Assembly (NCBI RefSeq): GCF_001010285.1
Contig: NZ_CP011104.1
Span: 1,798,001 to 1,862,000, forward strand
DNA from: Photorhabdus thracensis
Lineage (GTDB): Bacteria; Pseudomonadota; Gammaproteobacteria; Enterobacterales; Enterobacteriaceae
Length of the DNA: 64,000 nucleotides
Direction of reading: 5' to 3'
The position numbers and the translations under genes were made by a program. This document shows, one piece after another, positions 46,138 through 57,843 of the stretch; the first letter of the stretch is position 1, and the number at the start of each line of letters is the position of its first letter. The notes below the pieces were generated by a model. That model ran no database searches, was not told the DNA's origin, and saw nothing but the letters and a program-made list of their open reading frames with translations.

Positions 46138-47094
46138 TTACGACTTCTTTAACTGGTAATATTCAGCCAATGTCATCCCTTGAACCCGCGATTTCAAATA
46201 GTTAAATAATCCCTCCAAATCCTGATAAAGACTCTCAATTTGTTCTTCATTTTTAAATGTCGGGCTACCACCAGGCATAAATTCAGATGAATGCAGCATA
46301 AATTCAACATAATCACAGCCTTCTGCCAATGTTTGCTGAATAACTTTCTTCATTTGCTCCAGATTACCACCTTTTGGCCGTAACCAGTTAACAGAAGGAG
46401 AACGCGGCTTTCCGCGCAAATTATCGTATTTCTGTTTCAGGGAATTCATCAACGGCGAGTGCTTATATTGGATGCTCATTGGTACTTCCAGCAAAGAAGA
46501 ACCGCCTTCTTTGGAGATATCCTGCAAATCCATAAAATAGGCATAAGATGGAAAGTGGCTATAATCAGTTCCACCGTTACCATTAGGATCACCTTTTGTG
46601 AAACGCCAATTAACCCGCGGCGTTACCGAACAATCGACTTGATAGCCATATTCCACCAACAATTCAGCATAATATTCATTAAATGCCCAACGACCCGCCC
46701 GATGGCTTAACATTTTAGTTTGCAGTTTATCTTCTAATAACTGAGTCATTAGACTAACTTTGGCTCTGACTTGTTCTTTTGGAAATTCAATCAGATAAGG
46801 TTTATAGCGCATATCATCGTCGGTAAGAGGAGCAAGAGGTGGATTATTCCAGGCATGTAAATGCATACCTATTTCACCTTGACCTCTGGCAATAACATCT
46901 TTAGCAAAGTCAATGTATAAATCATCCATAGCCATCTCATAGTTCGTCAACCAAACTGGTTTAAAACCAAAACGTTCGCATAGACTCTGAAATCTTGGTA
47001 AATAACGCGTATTTTCTGTCGAAATCTGACTGTGGTTTTGCCACAGGTCATCACCTTCAGTATCAATCGTAATAATAAATGCGGGTAAAGTCAT
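46138..47094 (-). CDS. Polysaccharide deacetylase-like protein (WalW type) in the core operon
   Basis: The 318-residue protein has PAFIITIDTEGDDLW (DTEGD near 12-16), GMHLHAWNNPP with the two metal-binding histidines, and SHRAGRWAFNEYY. This arrangement fits a deacetylase-type active site, as in WalW-like proteins of other core clusters. No signal peptide is visible, so it probably acts on a precursor inside the cell, perhaps removing an acetyl group from GlcNAc in the core. The start at ATG 47094 seems better than the TTG further upstream. Confidence 0.8.
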   Translation of the reverse strand: MTLPAFIITIDTEGDDLWQNHSQISTENTRYLPRFQSLCERFGFKPVWLTNYEMAMDDLYIDFAKDVIARGQGEIGMHLHAWNNPPLAPLTDDDMRYKPYLIEFPKEQVRAKVSLMTQLLEDKLQTKMLSHRAGRWAFNEYYAELLVEYGYQVDCSVTPRVNWRFTKGDPNGNGGTDYSHFPSYAYFMDLQDISKEGGSSLLEVPMSIQYKHSPLMNSLKQKYDNLRGKPRSPSVNWLRPKGGNLEQMKKVIQQTLAEGCDYVEFMLHSSEFMPGGSPTFKNEEQIESLYQDLEGLFNYLKSRVQGMTLAEYYQLKKS

Positions 47095-47236
47095 TAGAGA
47101 TGTGCCCAAAACAGACCCAAAATAATGGCGTTATGGTACGCAGGTCAGCGATACAGCGCAATTAACTTATCGCTAAAAGAGTAGCTATGTGCAACTTTAT
47201 TTACTCATAGTAAACAATGAGTTAGCTTATTCAGCT

Positions 47237-48331
47237 TTACAAAGATAAATATTTTGCCAAAACAATATCTAAATCAAACTTCTTATACATATCCTCTGTG
47301 ATGGCAGGAGATTCCTGATAAACAAACCTCATTTTTTCTGCAAGTGAGTCAACTGTCAGTTCTGATTTATATTTTTCCAATTCACCGACCATAATTTCAT
47401 TCACACCACCCGGACATGCCACACTGATAATTGGAGTATCGCAAATCAATGATTCAATCAGTACATTACCCAGCCCTTCACTGTCAGAACTCAAGACAAC
47501 CGCTTTAGCTCCACGAATAACAGGTAATGGGTTTTCGAGGAATCCGGTTAGGATGACTTTAGATTGTAAGTTTAAATCCACAATCTTTTGTTTTATCTGT
47601 TGAGTAATAGACTCATCGCCATGTCCAACAATCAATAACTTACATGGCAGAGCTGCTTTCGCAAAAGCCTCTAATAAACGATCATGCCGCTTAACCTGAT
47701 GAAATCGGCCAACATGTAATAAATACGTTTCATCCGAATAAGGATTATTTTGCAAAGATTTTTCTTTAATGTCAGGAATGTTGAAAGGATTATAAATTGT
47801 CACCATTTTCTTAGACATGAGTGACAGATTAATGGCTAAATCTTTCCCAACGGCATCAGATACACAAATTAGATTTCGGTTATTATATGTCCATTTAATT
47901 TTCTGTTTCTTGATCCAACGGGGTAATCCGCTTTTATTGCCAAGGTACGAACTCGAGAACACACCATGAATACAAAACCACACATTTAATCCCGCCAGTA
48001 CCTTTGATTTCACGACAATGCGATCGGTTTTATGCAAATTTGATACAATCAATGAGGGGATTCCCTTCCGAAGAAATATTTTTTCTAAAACCTTATCCAT
48101 AGATTTAGCCCTACGGCAAATCTCAGTCTGTCTTCTGAAAGGCCCATTGTACTCGTCAGCATCAATAATCAGTTCAATACCACCAGGCACTAAATACTCA
48201 CATTTTTCCGCCAGAGAAAGCAGCGTAATATCATACCCTTTCTGTTGCAGACCATCACAAAGCCGGATAGTGACATTTTCTGCACCTCCACCAGGTAATC
48301 CATCAATGATAAATAATATGTGTCCTTTCAT
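47237..48331 (-). CDS. GT4 glycosyltransferase of the LPS core
   Basis: The 364-residue GT-B enzyme begins HILFIIDGLPGGGAENVTIRL, a GT4 start, and has LLHVGRFHQVKRHDRLLEA near 203-221 and SSDSEGLGNVLIESL near 275-289, which carries the donor-sugar E-x7-E motif. Sugar and acceptor are unknown. Its start overlaps wabG by four bases (ATGA). A 142-base gap follows, so genes further down may have reduced expression or their own promoter. Confidence 0.87.
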   Translation of the reverse strand: MKGHILFIIDGLPGGGAENVTIRLCDGLQQKGYDITLLSLAEKCEYLVPGGIELIIDADEYNGPFRRQTEICRRAKSMDKVLEKIFLRKGIPSLIVSNLHKTDRIVVKSKVLAGLNVWFCIHGVFSSSYLGNKSGLPRWIKKQKIKWTYNNRNLICVSDAVGKDLAINLSLMSKKMVTIYNPFNIPDIKEKSLQNNPYSDETYLLHVGRFHQVKRHDRLLEAFAKAALPCKLLIVGHGDESITQQIKQKIVDLNLQSKVILTGFLENPLPVIRGAKAVVLSSDSEGLGNVLIESLICDTPIISVACPGGVNEIMVGELEKYKSELTVDSLAEKMRFVYQESPAITEDMYKKFDLDIVLAKYLSL

Positions 48332-49458
48332 GATGAGAGCACCCTTTCGTATAGTCCAATCAGCTGTTGTGATAAATGTTCCGGTGTATAAGGCAGTACC
48401 TTAGTTCTCGCTAATTCCGACATTTTATTATTCAAATGATCAGAAGGCGTATTTTGAATCGCTTCTGTAATATCCCGGATATTCAAAGCATCACATATAA
48501 ACCCGTTACTTCCAGAGGTAACAAATTCAGCACCACCGCATGTTGTACTAGTTATGACCGGAAGCCCACAAGCCATTGCCTCCAATATCACATTTGGGAA
48601 TGGATCATATAAGGTAGGCAACAATAAGCCATCTGCAATCTGATAAAAAGGCAGTGTCTTTTTCTGAATGCCCATAAATCTGATTCGCTCATTGCACCCC
48701 AGAGAATTGGCTAATTGCTTATATTTCTTCTCTTCTTTATCCTGACCCACAACAATTAAATATGCATCAGTAGCACTCACTGCTTGAATCGCTACTCTTA
48801 GCCCCTTTCGCTCAAACCCGGAACCGACATAAACGAAACATTTCGCCTGTTGGGGAAGATCATATTCTTTCCTTAACAACATTCTCTGAGATTCTATTGC
48901 CGGAAAAAATTGCTTATGGTCTATCGCATTATAAATAACCGATATTTTTTTCTCCGAAAGGCCAAAATCCGCCATGACTTCCCGTTTTACCATTTCCGAG
49001 TTACAAATAACCATTTTTAGTTCTGGCGCCGAATACATTTTTTGCTCAGCATCCATAACATAACGATGGTAACGACTCGCAAAAAGTAATTTGCCTCTCC
49101 AAGAGGATAAAACCCGGGCACGCTGCTGCAACCACCGCTGATGAACACCATCACCCGCACGGTAAATATCGCAACCAGCAATGCGTTCGTGACTTTGAAC
49201 AAGATCAAATTGCTCTTTTTCCCATACTGCTCTGGCCGCTTTAGCAAATCCTCTCTCACGGCTGATTCTTCCCCATTTATGAGGATTTGCTAAATGAACA
49301 TACCAGTCAGGGCTAATGTCTCCCTGCCAAGAACGAGTAATAACATTAAGCTCCAGATTTTCATTACCTAAAGCTTCTAAGGCGCGGGAGACAAAACGTT
49401 CTGCACCACCATCCGGGCGATATTTCTGCCGAACAATAGCAAGACGTACTGATTTCAT
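48328..49458 (-). CDS. wabG: Core glycosyltransferase WabG (GT4)
   Basis: The 376-residue enzyme begins RLAIVRQKYRPDGGAERFVS and has QSHERIAGCDIYRAGDGVHQ, YVGSGFERKGL near 206 and EAMACGLPVITSTTCGGAEF. It is close to Klebsiella and Serratia WabG, which adds galacturonic acid to the second heptose, and related to E. coli WaaG, which adds glucose. The GalA assignment is the more likely for this kind of core but needs chemical evidence. It overlaps both neighbours by four bases. Confidence 0.9.
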   Translation of the reverse strand: MKSVRLAIVRQKYRPDGGAERFVSRALEALGNENLELNVITRSWQGDISPDWYVHLANPHKWGRISRERGFAKAARAVWEKEQFDLVQSHERIAGCDIYRAGDGVHQRWLQQRARVLSSWRGKLLFASRYHRYVMDAEQKMYSAPELKMVICNSEMVKREVMADFGLSEKKISVIYNAIDHKQFFPAIESQRMLLRKEYDLPQQAKCFVYVGSGFERKGLRVAIQAVSATDAYLIVVGQDKEEKKYKQLANSLGCNERIRFMGIQKKTLPFYQIADGLLLPTLYDPFPNVILEAMACGLPVITSTTCGGAEFVTSGSNGFICDALNIRDITEAIQNTPSDHLNNKMSELARTKVLPYTPEHLSQQLIGLYERVLSS

Positions 49459-50519
49459 AATAAATTTCTCCGGGCAGCAGCAATAACTACATCACTGGGA
49501 ATGACATTCAGATAACGTATGCCCGTTTTAGTATCAACATCATCAGGATCAGGTAAATCACCATAATCACCAGCCCAAATTACTTCACCCTTCGCTTCCC
49601 ATGGGTGCCAGAATACTAACTTTGATGGCCCAAATAAAGCAATACAAGGTGTTTTCAATGCTGCGGCCATATGCATAGAAATAGAGTCTACCCCTATGAA
49701 TAAATTAGCTTCATCAATCAGCGCTGCAAGTTGAGGCAAGGTTAATAGGCCAGCAAAAGAAATAACGCTTTCTTTTGGGCAGCTTGATAAAATAGTCTCG
49801 ACCATATCTTCTTCCTTACGATCTGGCCCGGAGGTAACAACAATTGTCCAACCATCAGACTGTAACGCACTAATCGTTTCACCCATCTTTTTCTCATCCC
49901 AACATTTGAAAAACCAGCGGGATGTTGGCTGCACCACAATATATTTTTGACTCACCCCGTGCTGCTCAAGAAGTGCCCGGACAGCGTCTCTATCCTCCTG
50001 ACGGTAACTCATTGTCACTTTAGTACTGGTCGATGGAAGATTTAACAGCGAAAGAGTTGACAAATTTTGCTCAACAACATGCAAAAATTCACTATGCTCT
50101 GTCGGCACTAGATTTGTGAAACATTTTTTCCAAAACAGGCTTCGTCGTTTTGCTAAATCAAACCCAATACGTACTTTTGCTCTGGTAAATCGTGTCACAA
50201 ACGCACTATACCATTGATCAGAGAGATTAATAACTATGTCATATTTACGATTCCTTAATTGTTTAAGTAGTCTCCATTCATGACTAAAATGTGCTCTAGC
50301 GCCTTGCTTCTTCCATTGCCTGTCCATAGAAAATATATTCGCCACAGAAGAAAAATTAGCCAGTATCGGTTCTGTTTCTTTGTAGAGTAAAACATCAATT
50401 TCTACTGAGGGATAATTATCCTTCAGAGTATTAATAACAGGTGTCACTAATAGCACATCACCATGATGTCGTAACTTTATTATCAGAATACGGCTAAATT
50501 GAGTTGGTAATTTACTCAT
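49455..50519 (-). CDS. waaQ: LPS core heptosyltransferase III
   Basis: WaaQ adds the third, branching heptose to heptose II. The 354-residue GT9 protein has ILIIKLRHHGDVLLVTPV near 11-28 and FIGVDSISMHMAAAL near 277. PTSRWFFKCW near 197 is the WaaQ form of the central motif. It is the first gene of the leftward core operon, divergent from waaA. The 230 bases between them should hold both promoters; I found no convincing ops element for RfaH. Confidence 0.93.
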   Translation of the reverse strand: MSKLPTQFSRILIIKLRHHGDVLLVTPVINTLKDNYPSVEIDVLLYKETEPILANFSSVANIFSMDRQWKKQGARAHFSHEWRLLKQLRNRKYDIVINLSDQWYSAFVTRFTRAKVRIGFDLAKRRSLFWKKCFTNLVPTEHSEFLHVVEQNLSTLSLLNLPSTSTKVTMSYRQEDRDAVRALLEQHGVSQKYIVVQPTSRWFFKCWDEKKMGETISALQSDGWTIVVTSGPDRKEEDMVETILSSCPKESVISFAGLLTLPQLAALIDEANLFIGVDSISMHMAAALKTPCIALFGPSKLVFWHPWEAKGEVIWAGDYGDLPDPDDVDTKTGIRYLNVIPSDVVIAAARRNLL

Positions 50520-50749
50520 GGCATTCCCAGTATAAAGATACAGATAATAAGGAAAAAGCTGTCTCTATATGTTCGGAAGCTGCAAGAAACTCCTGCTACT
50601 TTTATATATAATAGAAGCACAATTTTACCCCAAAAACCTAATTTACCGTTCCTATTCTGTTCAGATTCTAGAAGCCATACGCATTTTCATACTTTCTTTG
50701 AAGCAGTGTGGTACTATTGGCGCTAATTTATATAAATGAATTTGATAGA

Positions 50750-52027
50750 ATGTTACTGCGTTTATATCAGGTACTTCTCTACCTTATCCAACCTCTGATT
50801 TGGTTGCGCTTATTACTTCGCAGCCGCAAGGCTCCTGCTTACCGTAAACGTTGGGGTGAACGTTATGGTTTCTGTGCCGGTAAAGTTGCCGCTGGGGGCA
50901 TTCTGCTTCACTCAGTGTCCGTCGGTGAGACATTGGCTGCAATCCCTTTAGTTAGAGCTTTACGCCATCATTACCCTTTTTTACCGATTACGGTGACGAC
51001 GATGACACCAACGGGTTCAGAAAGAGTCCTCTCCGCGTTGGGAAATGATGTCAATCACGTCTATTTGCCATACGATCTTCCCGGCTCCATGGAGCGTTTT
51101 CTCAATCAAGTTAATCCAAAGTTAGTCATCATTATGGAAACAGAACTTTGGCCTAATCTGATTTTTCAACTCCATCGACGTAACATTCCTCTGGTTATTG
51201 CCAATGCCCGTTTATCTGCACGTTCAGCAGCGGGATACCAGAAAGTCGGTAATTTCGTAAAAATAATTTTACGAAAAATTACCCTGATTGCGGCGCAGAA
51301 TCAGGAAGATAGCGAACGTTTTATTGAACTGGGTTTGCGGCGCTCTCAACTGGCTGTCACCGGTAGTTTGAAATTCGATATCTCAGTAACACCTGAATTG
51401 GCCGCTAAGGCCGTAACATTACGACGCCAATGGGCTGCTCGCCGTCCTGTCTGGATAGCGACCAGTACTCATGATGGAGAAGAGAGCATTATTCTGGATG
51501 CTCATTGCAAGTTACTAAAACAATGTCCAAATCTGCTGCTGATCCTGGTGCCACGCCATCCTGAACGTTTTGCTAAAGCTGAAGAATTAACAAAGAAAGC
51601 CGGGCTAAGTTATATCCTTCGCAGCTCCGATAAAATTCCTGACGCCAATATTCAGGTTGTTATCGGCGATACTATGGGTGAGCTAATGCTGCTCTATGGT
51701 ATTGCTGATCTGGCTTTTGTTGGTGGCAGCCTGGTTGAACGCGGTGGGCATAACCCACTGGAAGCCGCAGCTCATGCCATTCCAGTGTTGATGGGCCCAC
51801 ATACCTTTAACTTTAAAGATATCTGCGCCAAACTGGATCAGGCTAATGGTCTGATTACCGTTACGGATAGCCAGTCTTTGTTCACCGAAATCAATAGCTT
51901 ACTGACTGACGAAGATTATCGCCTGTATTATGGCCGCCACGCAGCGGAAGTATTACATGAAAATCAGGGAGCGCTTCAGCGTCTGCTTAAATTACTGGAA
52001 CCCTACCTCCCATCCCGGAGTCACTAA
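50750..52027 (+). CDS. waaA: Kdo transferase
   Basis: WaaA (KdtA) adds two Kdo residues to lipid IVA, an essential step. The 425-residue GT30 enzyme has an N-terminal membrane anchor (LLYLIQPLIWLRLLL), LHSVSVGETLAAIPLV, METELWPN and GHNPLEAAAHAIPVLMGPH. The open frame continues 14 codons upstream; the ATG at 50750 gives exactly the E. coli length. It is followed immediately by waaE and coaD in the same direction. Confidence 0.96.
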   Translation: MLLRLYQVLLYLIQPLIWLRLLLRSRKAPAYRKRWGERYGFCAGKVAAGGILLHSVSVGETLAAIPLVRALRHHYPFLPITVTTMTPTGSERVLSALGNDVNHVYLPYDLPGSMERFLNQVNPKLVIIMETELWPNLIFQLHRRNIPLVIANARLSARSAAGYQKVGNFVKIILRKITLIAAQNQEDSERFIELGLRRSQLAVTGSLKFDISVTPELAAKAVTLRRQWAARRPVWIATSTHDGEESIILDAHCKLLKQCPNLLLILVPRHPERFAKAEELTKKAGLSYILRSSDKIPDANIQVVIGDTMGELMLLYGIADLAFVGGSLVERGGHNPLEAAAHAIPVLMGPHTFNFKDICAKLDQANGLITVTDSQSLFTEINSLLTDEDYRLYYGRHAAEVLHENQGALQRLLKLLEPYLPSRSH

Positions 52028-53283
<1,256 letters not shown>

Positions 53284-53358
53284 TTTACTGAGCTTACTGG
53301 GAGCGACGCACAGTAGGATCTCTCCCTATGCTACGCCTCCCCAAGTTTCCGGTATCAA

Positions 53359-54168
53359 CTAAGACTGACAGCGACGACAAAAGAAAGTACTGCGCTGCCC
53401 AAGTTTAATACTCTCTATTTTCTCACCACAAATCCGGCATGGCTCTCCTGCCCTGCCATACACAAACAGTTCCTGAGCAAAATACCCCGGTTTACCATCA
53501 GATTGCAGGAAATCCCTGAGTGTTGTCCCTCCCTGCTCAATAGATCGTTGCAGGACCTTTTTAATCGTTTCTGCCAATAAATCCGCCTCACGCTCAGTCA
53601 ACGTATGTGCCGGGCGATCAGGCCGAATATGAGCAGTAAACAACGCTTCATTCGCATAGATATTACCGACACCGACAACCAGTTTATTATCCATTAACCA
53701 AGGCTTAATCAATGTTCTTTTACTATTTGATCGAGTGTAGAGATAAGCACCGTTAAAATCATTAGAAAGTGGTTCAGGCCCCAAATGCGTTAATACTGAA
53801 CACTGATTGAGATCATCACTCCATAGCCACGCTCCAAACCGTCTTGGGTCGGTATAACGCAAAACCTTGCCGTCTGCCATGACTAAATCCACATGATCAT
53901 GTTTCTCCGCAGGGCGTTCCTCCAACAAGATCCGCAAACTGCCCGACATGCCCAAATGGACAATAATCCAACCATCTGCCAATTCAATCAGCAAATATTT
54001 GGCCCGGCGTTGAACACTGAGCACAAGCTGATCACTCAGCTTCATAATTTCTTCCGCTACCGGCCAACGTAACCTCCCATTCCGGACTAGCGCATGTTGG
54101 ATCACGTTCCCTACCAGATGTGGTTCTATCCCTCTCCGGCTGGTTTCTACCTCTGGTAGTTCTGGCAT
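53359..54168 (-). CDS. mutM: Formamidopyrimidine-DNA glycosylase
   Basis: MutM excises 8-oxoguanine and formamidopyrimidines and cuts the abasic site. The 269-residue enzyme has the catalytic Pro-Glu at its start (MPELPEVET), the beta-F lysine in [23 protein letters not shown] in the helix-two-turn-helix, and a C-terminal zinc finger CRICG...FFCRRCQS. The length matches E. coli. It sits between coaD and waaL and faces leftward. Confidence 0.97.
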   Translation of the reverse strand: MPELPEVETSRRGIEPHLVGNVIQHALVRNGRLRWPVAEEIMKLSDQLVLSVQRRAKYLLIELADGWIIVHLGMSGSLRILLEERPAEKHDHVDLVMADGKVLRYTDPRRFGAWLWSDDLNQCSVLTHLGPEPLSNDFNGAYLYTRSNSKRTLIKPWLMDNKLVVGVGNIYANEALFTAHIRPDRPAHTLTEREADLLAETIKKVLQRSIEQGGTTLRDFLQSDGKPGYFAQELFVYGRAGEPCRICGEKIESIKLGQRSTFFCRRCQS

Positions 54169-54283
54169 GATAATAACTCCTGTATTATGTCTGTTTGTTT
54201 CAACTCTATTGCATCTCAGCAGATTAAGATAATCTTTTCATGTATCATTTCCAACCAAGTTCAACCGAAATGAAAACAGATTG

Positions 54284-55504
54284 ATGAATATGTTTAATCT
54301 TAGAAATTGTAATAAAAAATCATTATGGAATTTATCCCTTATTGGGATTTATATAGCCCTTGTTTATCTGCCTGATATAACAAGATATAAAAACCTGGTT
54401 ATTATCCTGATTGGCATTACCGCGCTGACCTATCTGGTAACAGATTTTCGTCAGGTAATGCACTCTATGCGTAATTCGCTATTCCTATCTATTTTGCTGT
54501 TCATCTTAGCAATGTTCTATTCAATCGCGATTTCAGTCGATCCCGCATTGAGTTTTCAAGAGATGAATAAACCTATTCTAAATGGATTGCTGCTGTTCAG
54601 TTTTACTTTTCCGGTTGTATTGTACAAAGAGAATAAAGAAAGCATTGCCAAGATGATTCTGTTCTCATTCGCCATTGGGATGCTGGCAATATGCCTGACT
54701 GATATCGGTAGATACATTATTAACTACAATCGGGGTGAAATGCCTTTTACCGACTACAACCACCGGGAATTTTCTTACGGTTTTATTTTCTATTTCCCAA
54801 TATTACTTTGCACCTGGGCATTGTGGAAAAAGCACACCTTAGTTAGCTGGCTGATATTGGCTGTTGCTTCGGCTATCAGCCTGTTTCTGTTGTTAGGCAC
54901 CTTAACCCGTGGTGCCTGGGTAGCTGCTGTTGTTATAACGACCTTTATCATCACTATTAACCGGGAATGGAAACTAATTATAGTGGCAGGTTTAAGCCTT
55001 AGTCTTTTGGCCGGAGTTAGCCACCTCACTATGACAGATAATGCAAATACCAAATTACTATTTAAACTTACCCAAACAGATAGTAGCCACCGCTATACCA
55101 ACGGCACCCAAGGAGCTGCTTTTGCTTTAATTCTAGAAAATCCAATTAAAGGTTACGGTTATGGCAATAAAGTCTACCATAAGGTCTACAATGAACGAGT
55201 TAATGACTATCCAGACTGGATATTTCGCACGTCTATCGGCCCCCATAATATCTTTCTGGCGCTCTGGTTTGCAGGTGGAATCATCGGCCTAATCACAACT
55301 TTATTGATGACTATCTCAGCGCTGTACACCGGTAGTCATATTATCACCCGTAACAGCGGAAGGATAAAGCAGGCAGGCATTATTCTACTGACCGGGTTTA
55401 TCGGGCTATTTATTGTCCGTGGCGCCTTTGAAAATACCTATATCAATGAAATAGGTATTTTATTTGGCTTGATGATTGCGCTGTATAAAAAGAAAAGTGA
55501 CTAG
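54284..55504 (+). CDS. waaL: O-antigen ligase
   Basis: The protein has about 406 residues and eleven or twelve membrane helices. The periplasmic loop (about 250-310) and the TLTRGAWVAAVV motif belong to the Wzy_C superfamily. Because it sits in the core gene block and not in the O-antigen cluster, it is taken as WaaL, which joins polymerised O antigen to lipid A-core in the periplasm. The predicted FRTSIGPHNIFLALWFAGG region contains the conserved histidine (GxxxHN..L). ATG at 54284 is preferred to the TTG before it. Confidence 0.85.
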   Translation: MNMFNLRNCNKKSLWNLSLIGIYIALVYLPDITRYKNLVIILIGITALTYLVTDFRQVMHSMRNSLFLSILLFILAMFYSIAISVDPALSFQEMNKPILNGLLLFSFTFPVVLYKENKESIAKMILFSFAIGMLAICLTDIGRYIINYNRGEMPFTDYNHREFSYGFIFYFPILLCTWALWKKHTLVSWLILAVASAISLFLLLGTLTRGAWVAAVVITTFIITINREWKLIIVAGLSLSLLAGVSHLTMTDNANTKLLFKLTQTDSSHRYTNGTQGAAFALILENPIKGYGYGNKVYHKVYNERVNDYPDWIFRTSIGPHNIFLALWFAGGIIGLITTLLMTISALYTGSHIITRNSGRIKQAGIILLTGFIGLFIVRGAFENTYINEIGILFGLMIALYKKKSD

Positions 55505-55561
55505 CAAAATATCCCAGCTATATCATCAGTGGCTGTATATCGCCTATCTCTACACCGATTA

Positions 55562-56737
55562 TTATGCAGAAATATCCTTTGATATCGTCTGCATAATAAG
55601 CCTGGCCCGTCTATCCCAGTTAAGATGCTCTGTTACCAGCATTTTTGCATAACCGACTTGCGCTTTAACTCTCTCTGAGTTGTCTCTCAATAACTGGATT
55701 TGCTGAGCAAAACTTTCCGCATTCTCACTGTCAGCAAAACTGACCGCGTTTTCATCAACCACATCACGAATAGAAGGAAAATCGGAAATAACCACAGGTT
55801 TCCCCATCGCCATATACTCAAATAGCTTCAGTGGTGAGGTATAGCGGCTACCAATACTGGTTTTAGTTAATGGCAACAGACAAATATCATTATCTGCAAT
55901 TATCTGGAAACGCAATTTAGGCTGAATAAACCCAAGAAAATTGACTCGGTCACAAACACCAATCTGCTGAGCAATCTGCCGTAACTGTTGAATCTGTTCT
56001 GGTTCACCACCCGCAATATTCAGTACTGCATCTTCAAGATGACTCATCGCCTTAATCGCCGTCGGAACCCCCTTCCAACGATGCAAACTTCCCAGATAAA
56101 GAATTTGGGTTGGTAATTTGTGGTTAGTTGATGCGAGTTTATTTGATGATATCGACTCTACTGCCAGCATATCTACACCATCTGGCGTAACAACAATAGA
56201 TGTATCGACATGATATTCATTGATAATGTCATCACGCAGTAGCGACGTCAGAACAAAAACAACCCTGGACTGACTATAAACAAGATGTTCAGTTTCTCTT
56301 AACTTCTCATATTTATGCTGATCTTTATTTTTACTCAAATCATGTGACTCTTTAAACGACTGAGCAAAAACCTCATGACTTTCGAAAAAAAGAGGAATTT
56401 CTGGATGTTTACATAAGAGATACTTCGCCATTTTCAAATTACGGGTAAAAACGGCATCTACCCTGTTCTTTTTCAACCAACTGGAAACCTGAAAATAGAA
56501 CATCTTTTGGGTATTCAACGGAAAGTACCATTTACGCCGGATATTGCGTAATGATATCAATTTAGCCGATGATGATAATGAGCGTCCAAGAATCTCCTCT
56601 GCGGTATTTTTACCTTCAGGCGTAACCAGATATACATCAGCCCCCTGTCGAGCAAACGCATCAACATTCTGCAAAATTTGTAATGATGCAACCCGATAGT
56701 CAGGAACCGGATAAGGATCAATATAGGCAATCTTCAT
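55562..56737 (-). CDS. GT4 glycosyltransferase of the outer core
   Basis: The 391-residue GT-B enzyme begins KIAYIDPYPVPDYRVASLQ and has VVTPDGVDMLA near 181, LYLGSLHRWKGVPTAIKA near 216 and SPLKLFEYMAMGKPVV near 300, the donor-binding end of the family. Sugar and linkage are unknown. It is the last gene of the second leftward set and its start overlaps the preceding gene by 20 bases. Confidence 0.87.
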   Translation of the reverse strand: MKIAYIDPYPVPDYRVASLQILQNVDAFARQGADVYLVTPEGKNTAEEILGRSLSSSAKLISLRNIRRKWYFPLNTQKMFYFQVSSWLKKNRVDAVFTRNLKMAKYLLCKHPEIPLFFESHEVFAQSFKESHDLSKNKDQHKYEKLRETEHLVYSQSRVVFVLTSLLRDDIINEYHVDTSIVVTPDGVDMLAVESISSNKLASTNHKLPTQILYLGSLHRWKGVPTAIKAMSHLEDAVLNIAGGEPEQIQQLRQIAQQIGVCDRVNFLGFIQPKLRFQIIADNDICLLPLTKTSIGSRYTSPLKLFEYMAMGKPVVISDFPSIRDVVDENAVSFADSENAESFAQQIQLLRDNSERVKAQVGYAKMLVTEHLNWDRRARLIMQTISKDISA

Positions 56738-57836
56738 TGTTTATTGCTTTCAGTAAACGATTTGCTGAATGTTCCCAGGTATACATTGTTTCAATCCGCT
56801 GGCGGGCTTCTTTTCCCATTCTTTGCCCTCTGTCTGGCTGAGACAATAAAAAATTAACTGCATCGACAATGGCTGAAGCATCCCCTGGCGTGACCAAAAT
56901 ACCTGACTTATTCTCGTTACCGACAACTTCCGGTATGCCTCCGATATAACTGGCAATAACAGGTCTGCCACACGCCATAGCTTCCGCGATCGTTATTCCA
57001 AACGCTTCATCACCAATACTTGGGAAGATCCCCGCATCACCAGCAACATAATATTCAGGCAATTGATCATGTCCTACAGGTGGGTGAAAAATTACCTGCT
57101 TTTCCAATCGCAGTACCGCAACCCGTTTTTCCAGACGTTTCAGGTCTTCACCCGCTCCGATAATCAGTAATTTAACATCTTTATCCTGTAGCTGAGCCAT
57201 TGCATCAACCGCCACATGCATACCTTTCCAACCAACCAAACGCCCGGCAAAGGTCAGTAAAAATGTTTTATCACTGATTCCAAGACGAGTTCTGACAGAA
57301 GAGTCAGTCGGCCTGAATTTATTAATATCAACTCCGTTGTAAATAACCTTTGGGAATTGTTTAAAATGGTGCTGAATCTGCCAGGCATTAAAATGACTGC
57401 ATGCCACCCAGGCTGAAATTCGTTTACTCAGCGTTCTGTCACCCTTGAAGAAACTGGTACCACCGCTCATATAACAAAACTTAGTACGACTCCCTTTTGG
57501 CATCATTCGTGGCCAGAGAAAATCAAATGGTTTAGTCAGAATAATCCAATCAAAATCTTCAGTAATAACCGTATTACGGGCATGGCGGGCAAACGAGTAG
57601 CGCTCAATAATACGCTGAAAACGCCGGCCGATATTAATCACTTTCTCTCTGGGAGTGAATGGAAAAGTATGAATCTGTATTGTTCTCCCATTTAGCTCTG
57701 GCCGGACATCACCCGTCCCCCCCAAAATATGTATCTCATGACCAGCATCAGTCAACGCTTTCGCAAGTTCCCAGACTGCCGTCTGAATTCCACCGTAAGA
57801 CATAGTCACAGTGACATCAATTAAACCTATTTTCAT
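56718..57836 (-). CDS. GT4 glycosyltransferase of the outer core
   Basis: The 372-residue enzyme begins KIGLIDVTVTMSYGGIQTAVWELAKA, the GT4 acceptor motif, with VIYNGVDINKFRP near 172, FAGRLVGWKGMHVAVDAMAQL near 198 and EAMACGRPVIASYIGGIPEVV near 275. The open frame runs 41 codons further up into the heptosyltransferase gene, but ATG 57836 fits the family. It lies eight bases after the heptosyltransferase stop. Sugar unknown. Confidence 0.87.
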   Translation of the reverse strand: MKIGLIDVTVTMSYGGIQTAVWELAKALTDAGHEIHILGGTGDVRPELNGRTIQIHTFPFTPREKVINIGRRFQRIIERYSFARHARNTVITEDFDWIILTKPFDFLWPRMMPKGSRTKFCYMSGGTSFFKGDRTLSKRISAWVACSHFNAWQIQHHFKQFPKVIYNGVDINKFRPTDSSVRTRLGISDKTFLLTFAGRLVGWKGMHVAVDAMAQLQDKDVKLLIIGAGEDLKRLEKRVAVLRLEKQVIFHPPVGHDQLPEYYVAGDAGIFPSIGDEAFGITIAEAMACGRPVIASYIGGIPEVVGNENKSGILVTPGDASAIVDAVNFLLSQPDRGQRMGKEARQRIETMYTWEHSANRLLKAINNEDCLY

Positions 57837-57843
57837 CTGTCTA

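Noticed and set aside
50520-50749. RfaH-dependent ops/JUMPstart element before waaQ
   Set aside because: Only a partial GTAGC match was seen. The full GGCGGTAG core is absent.
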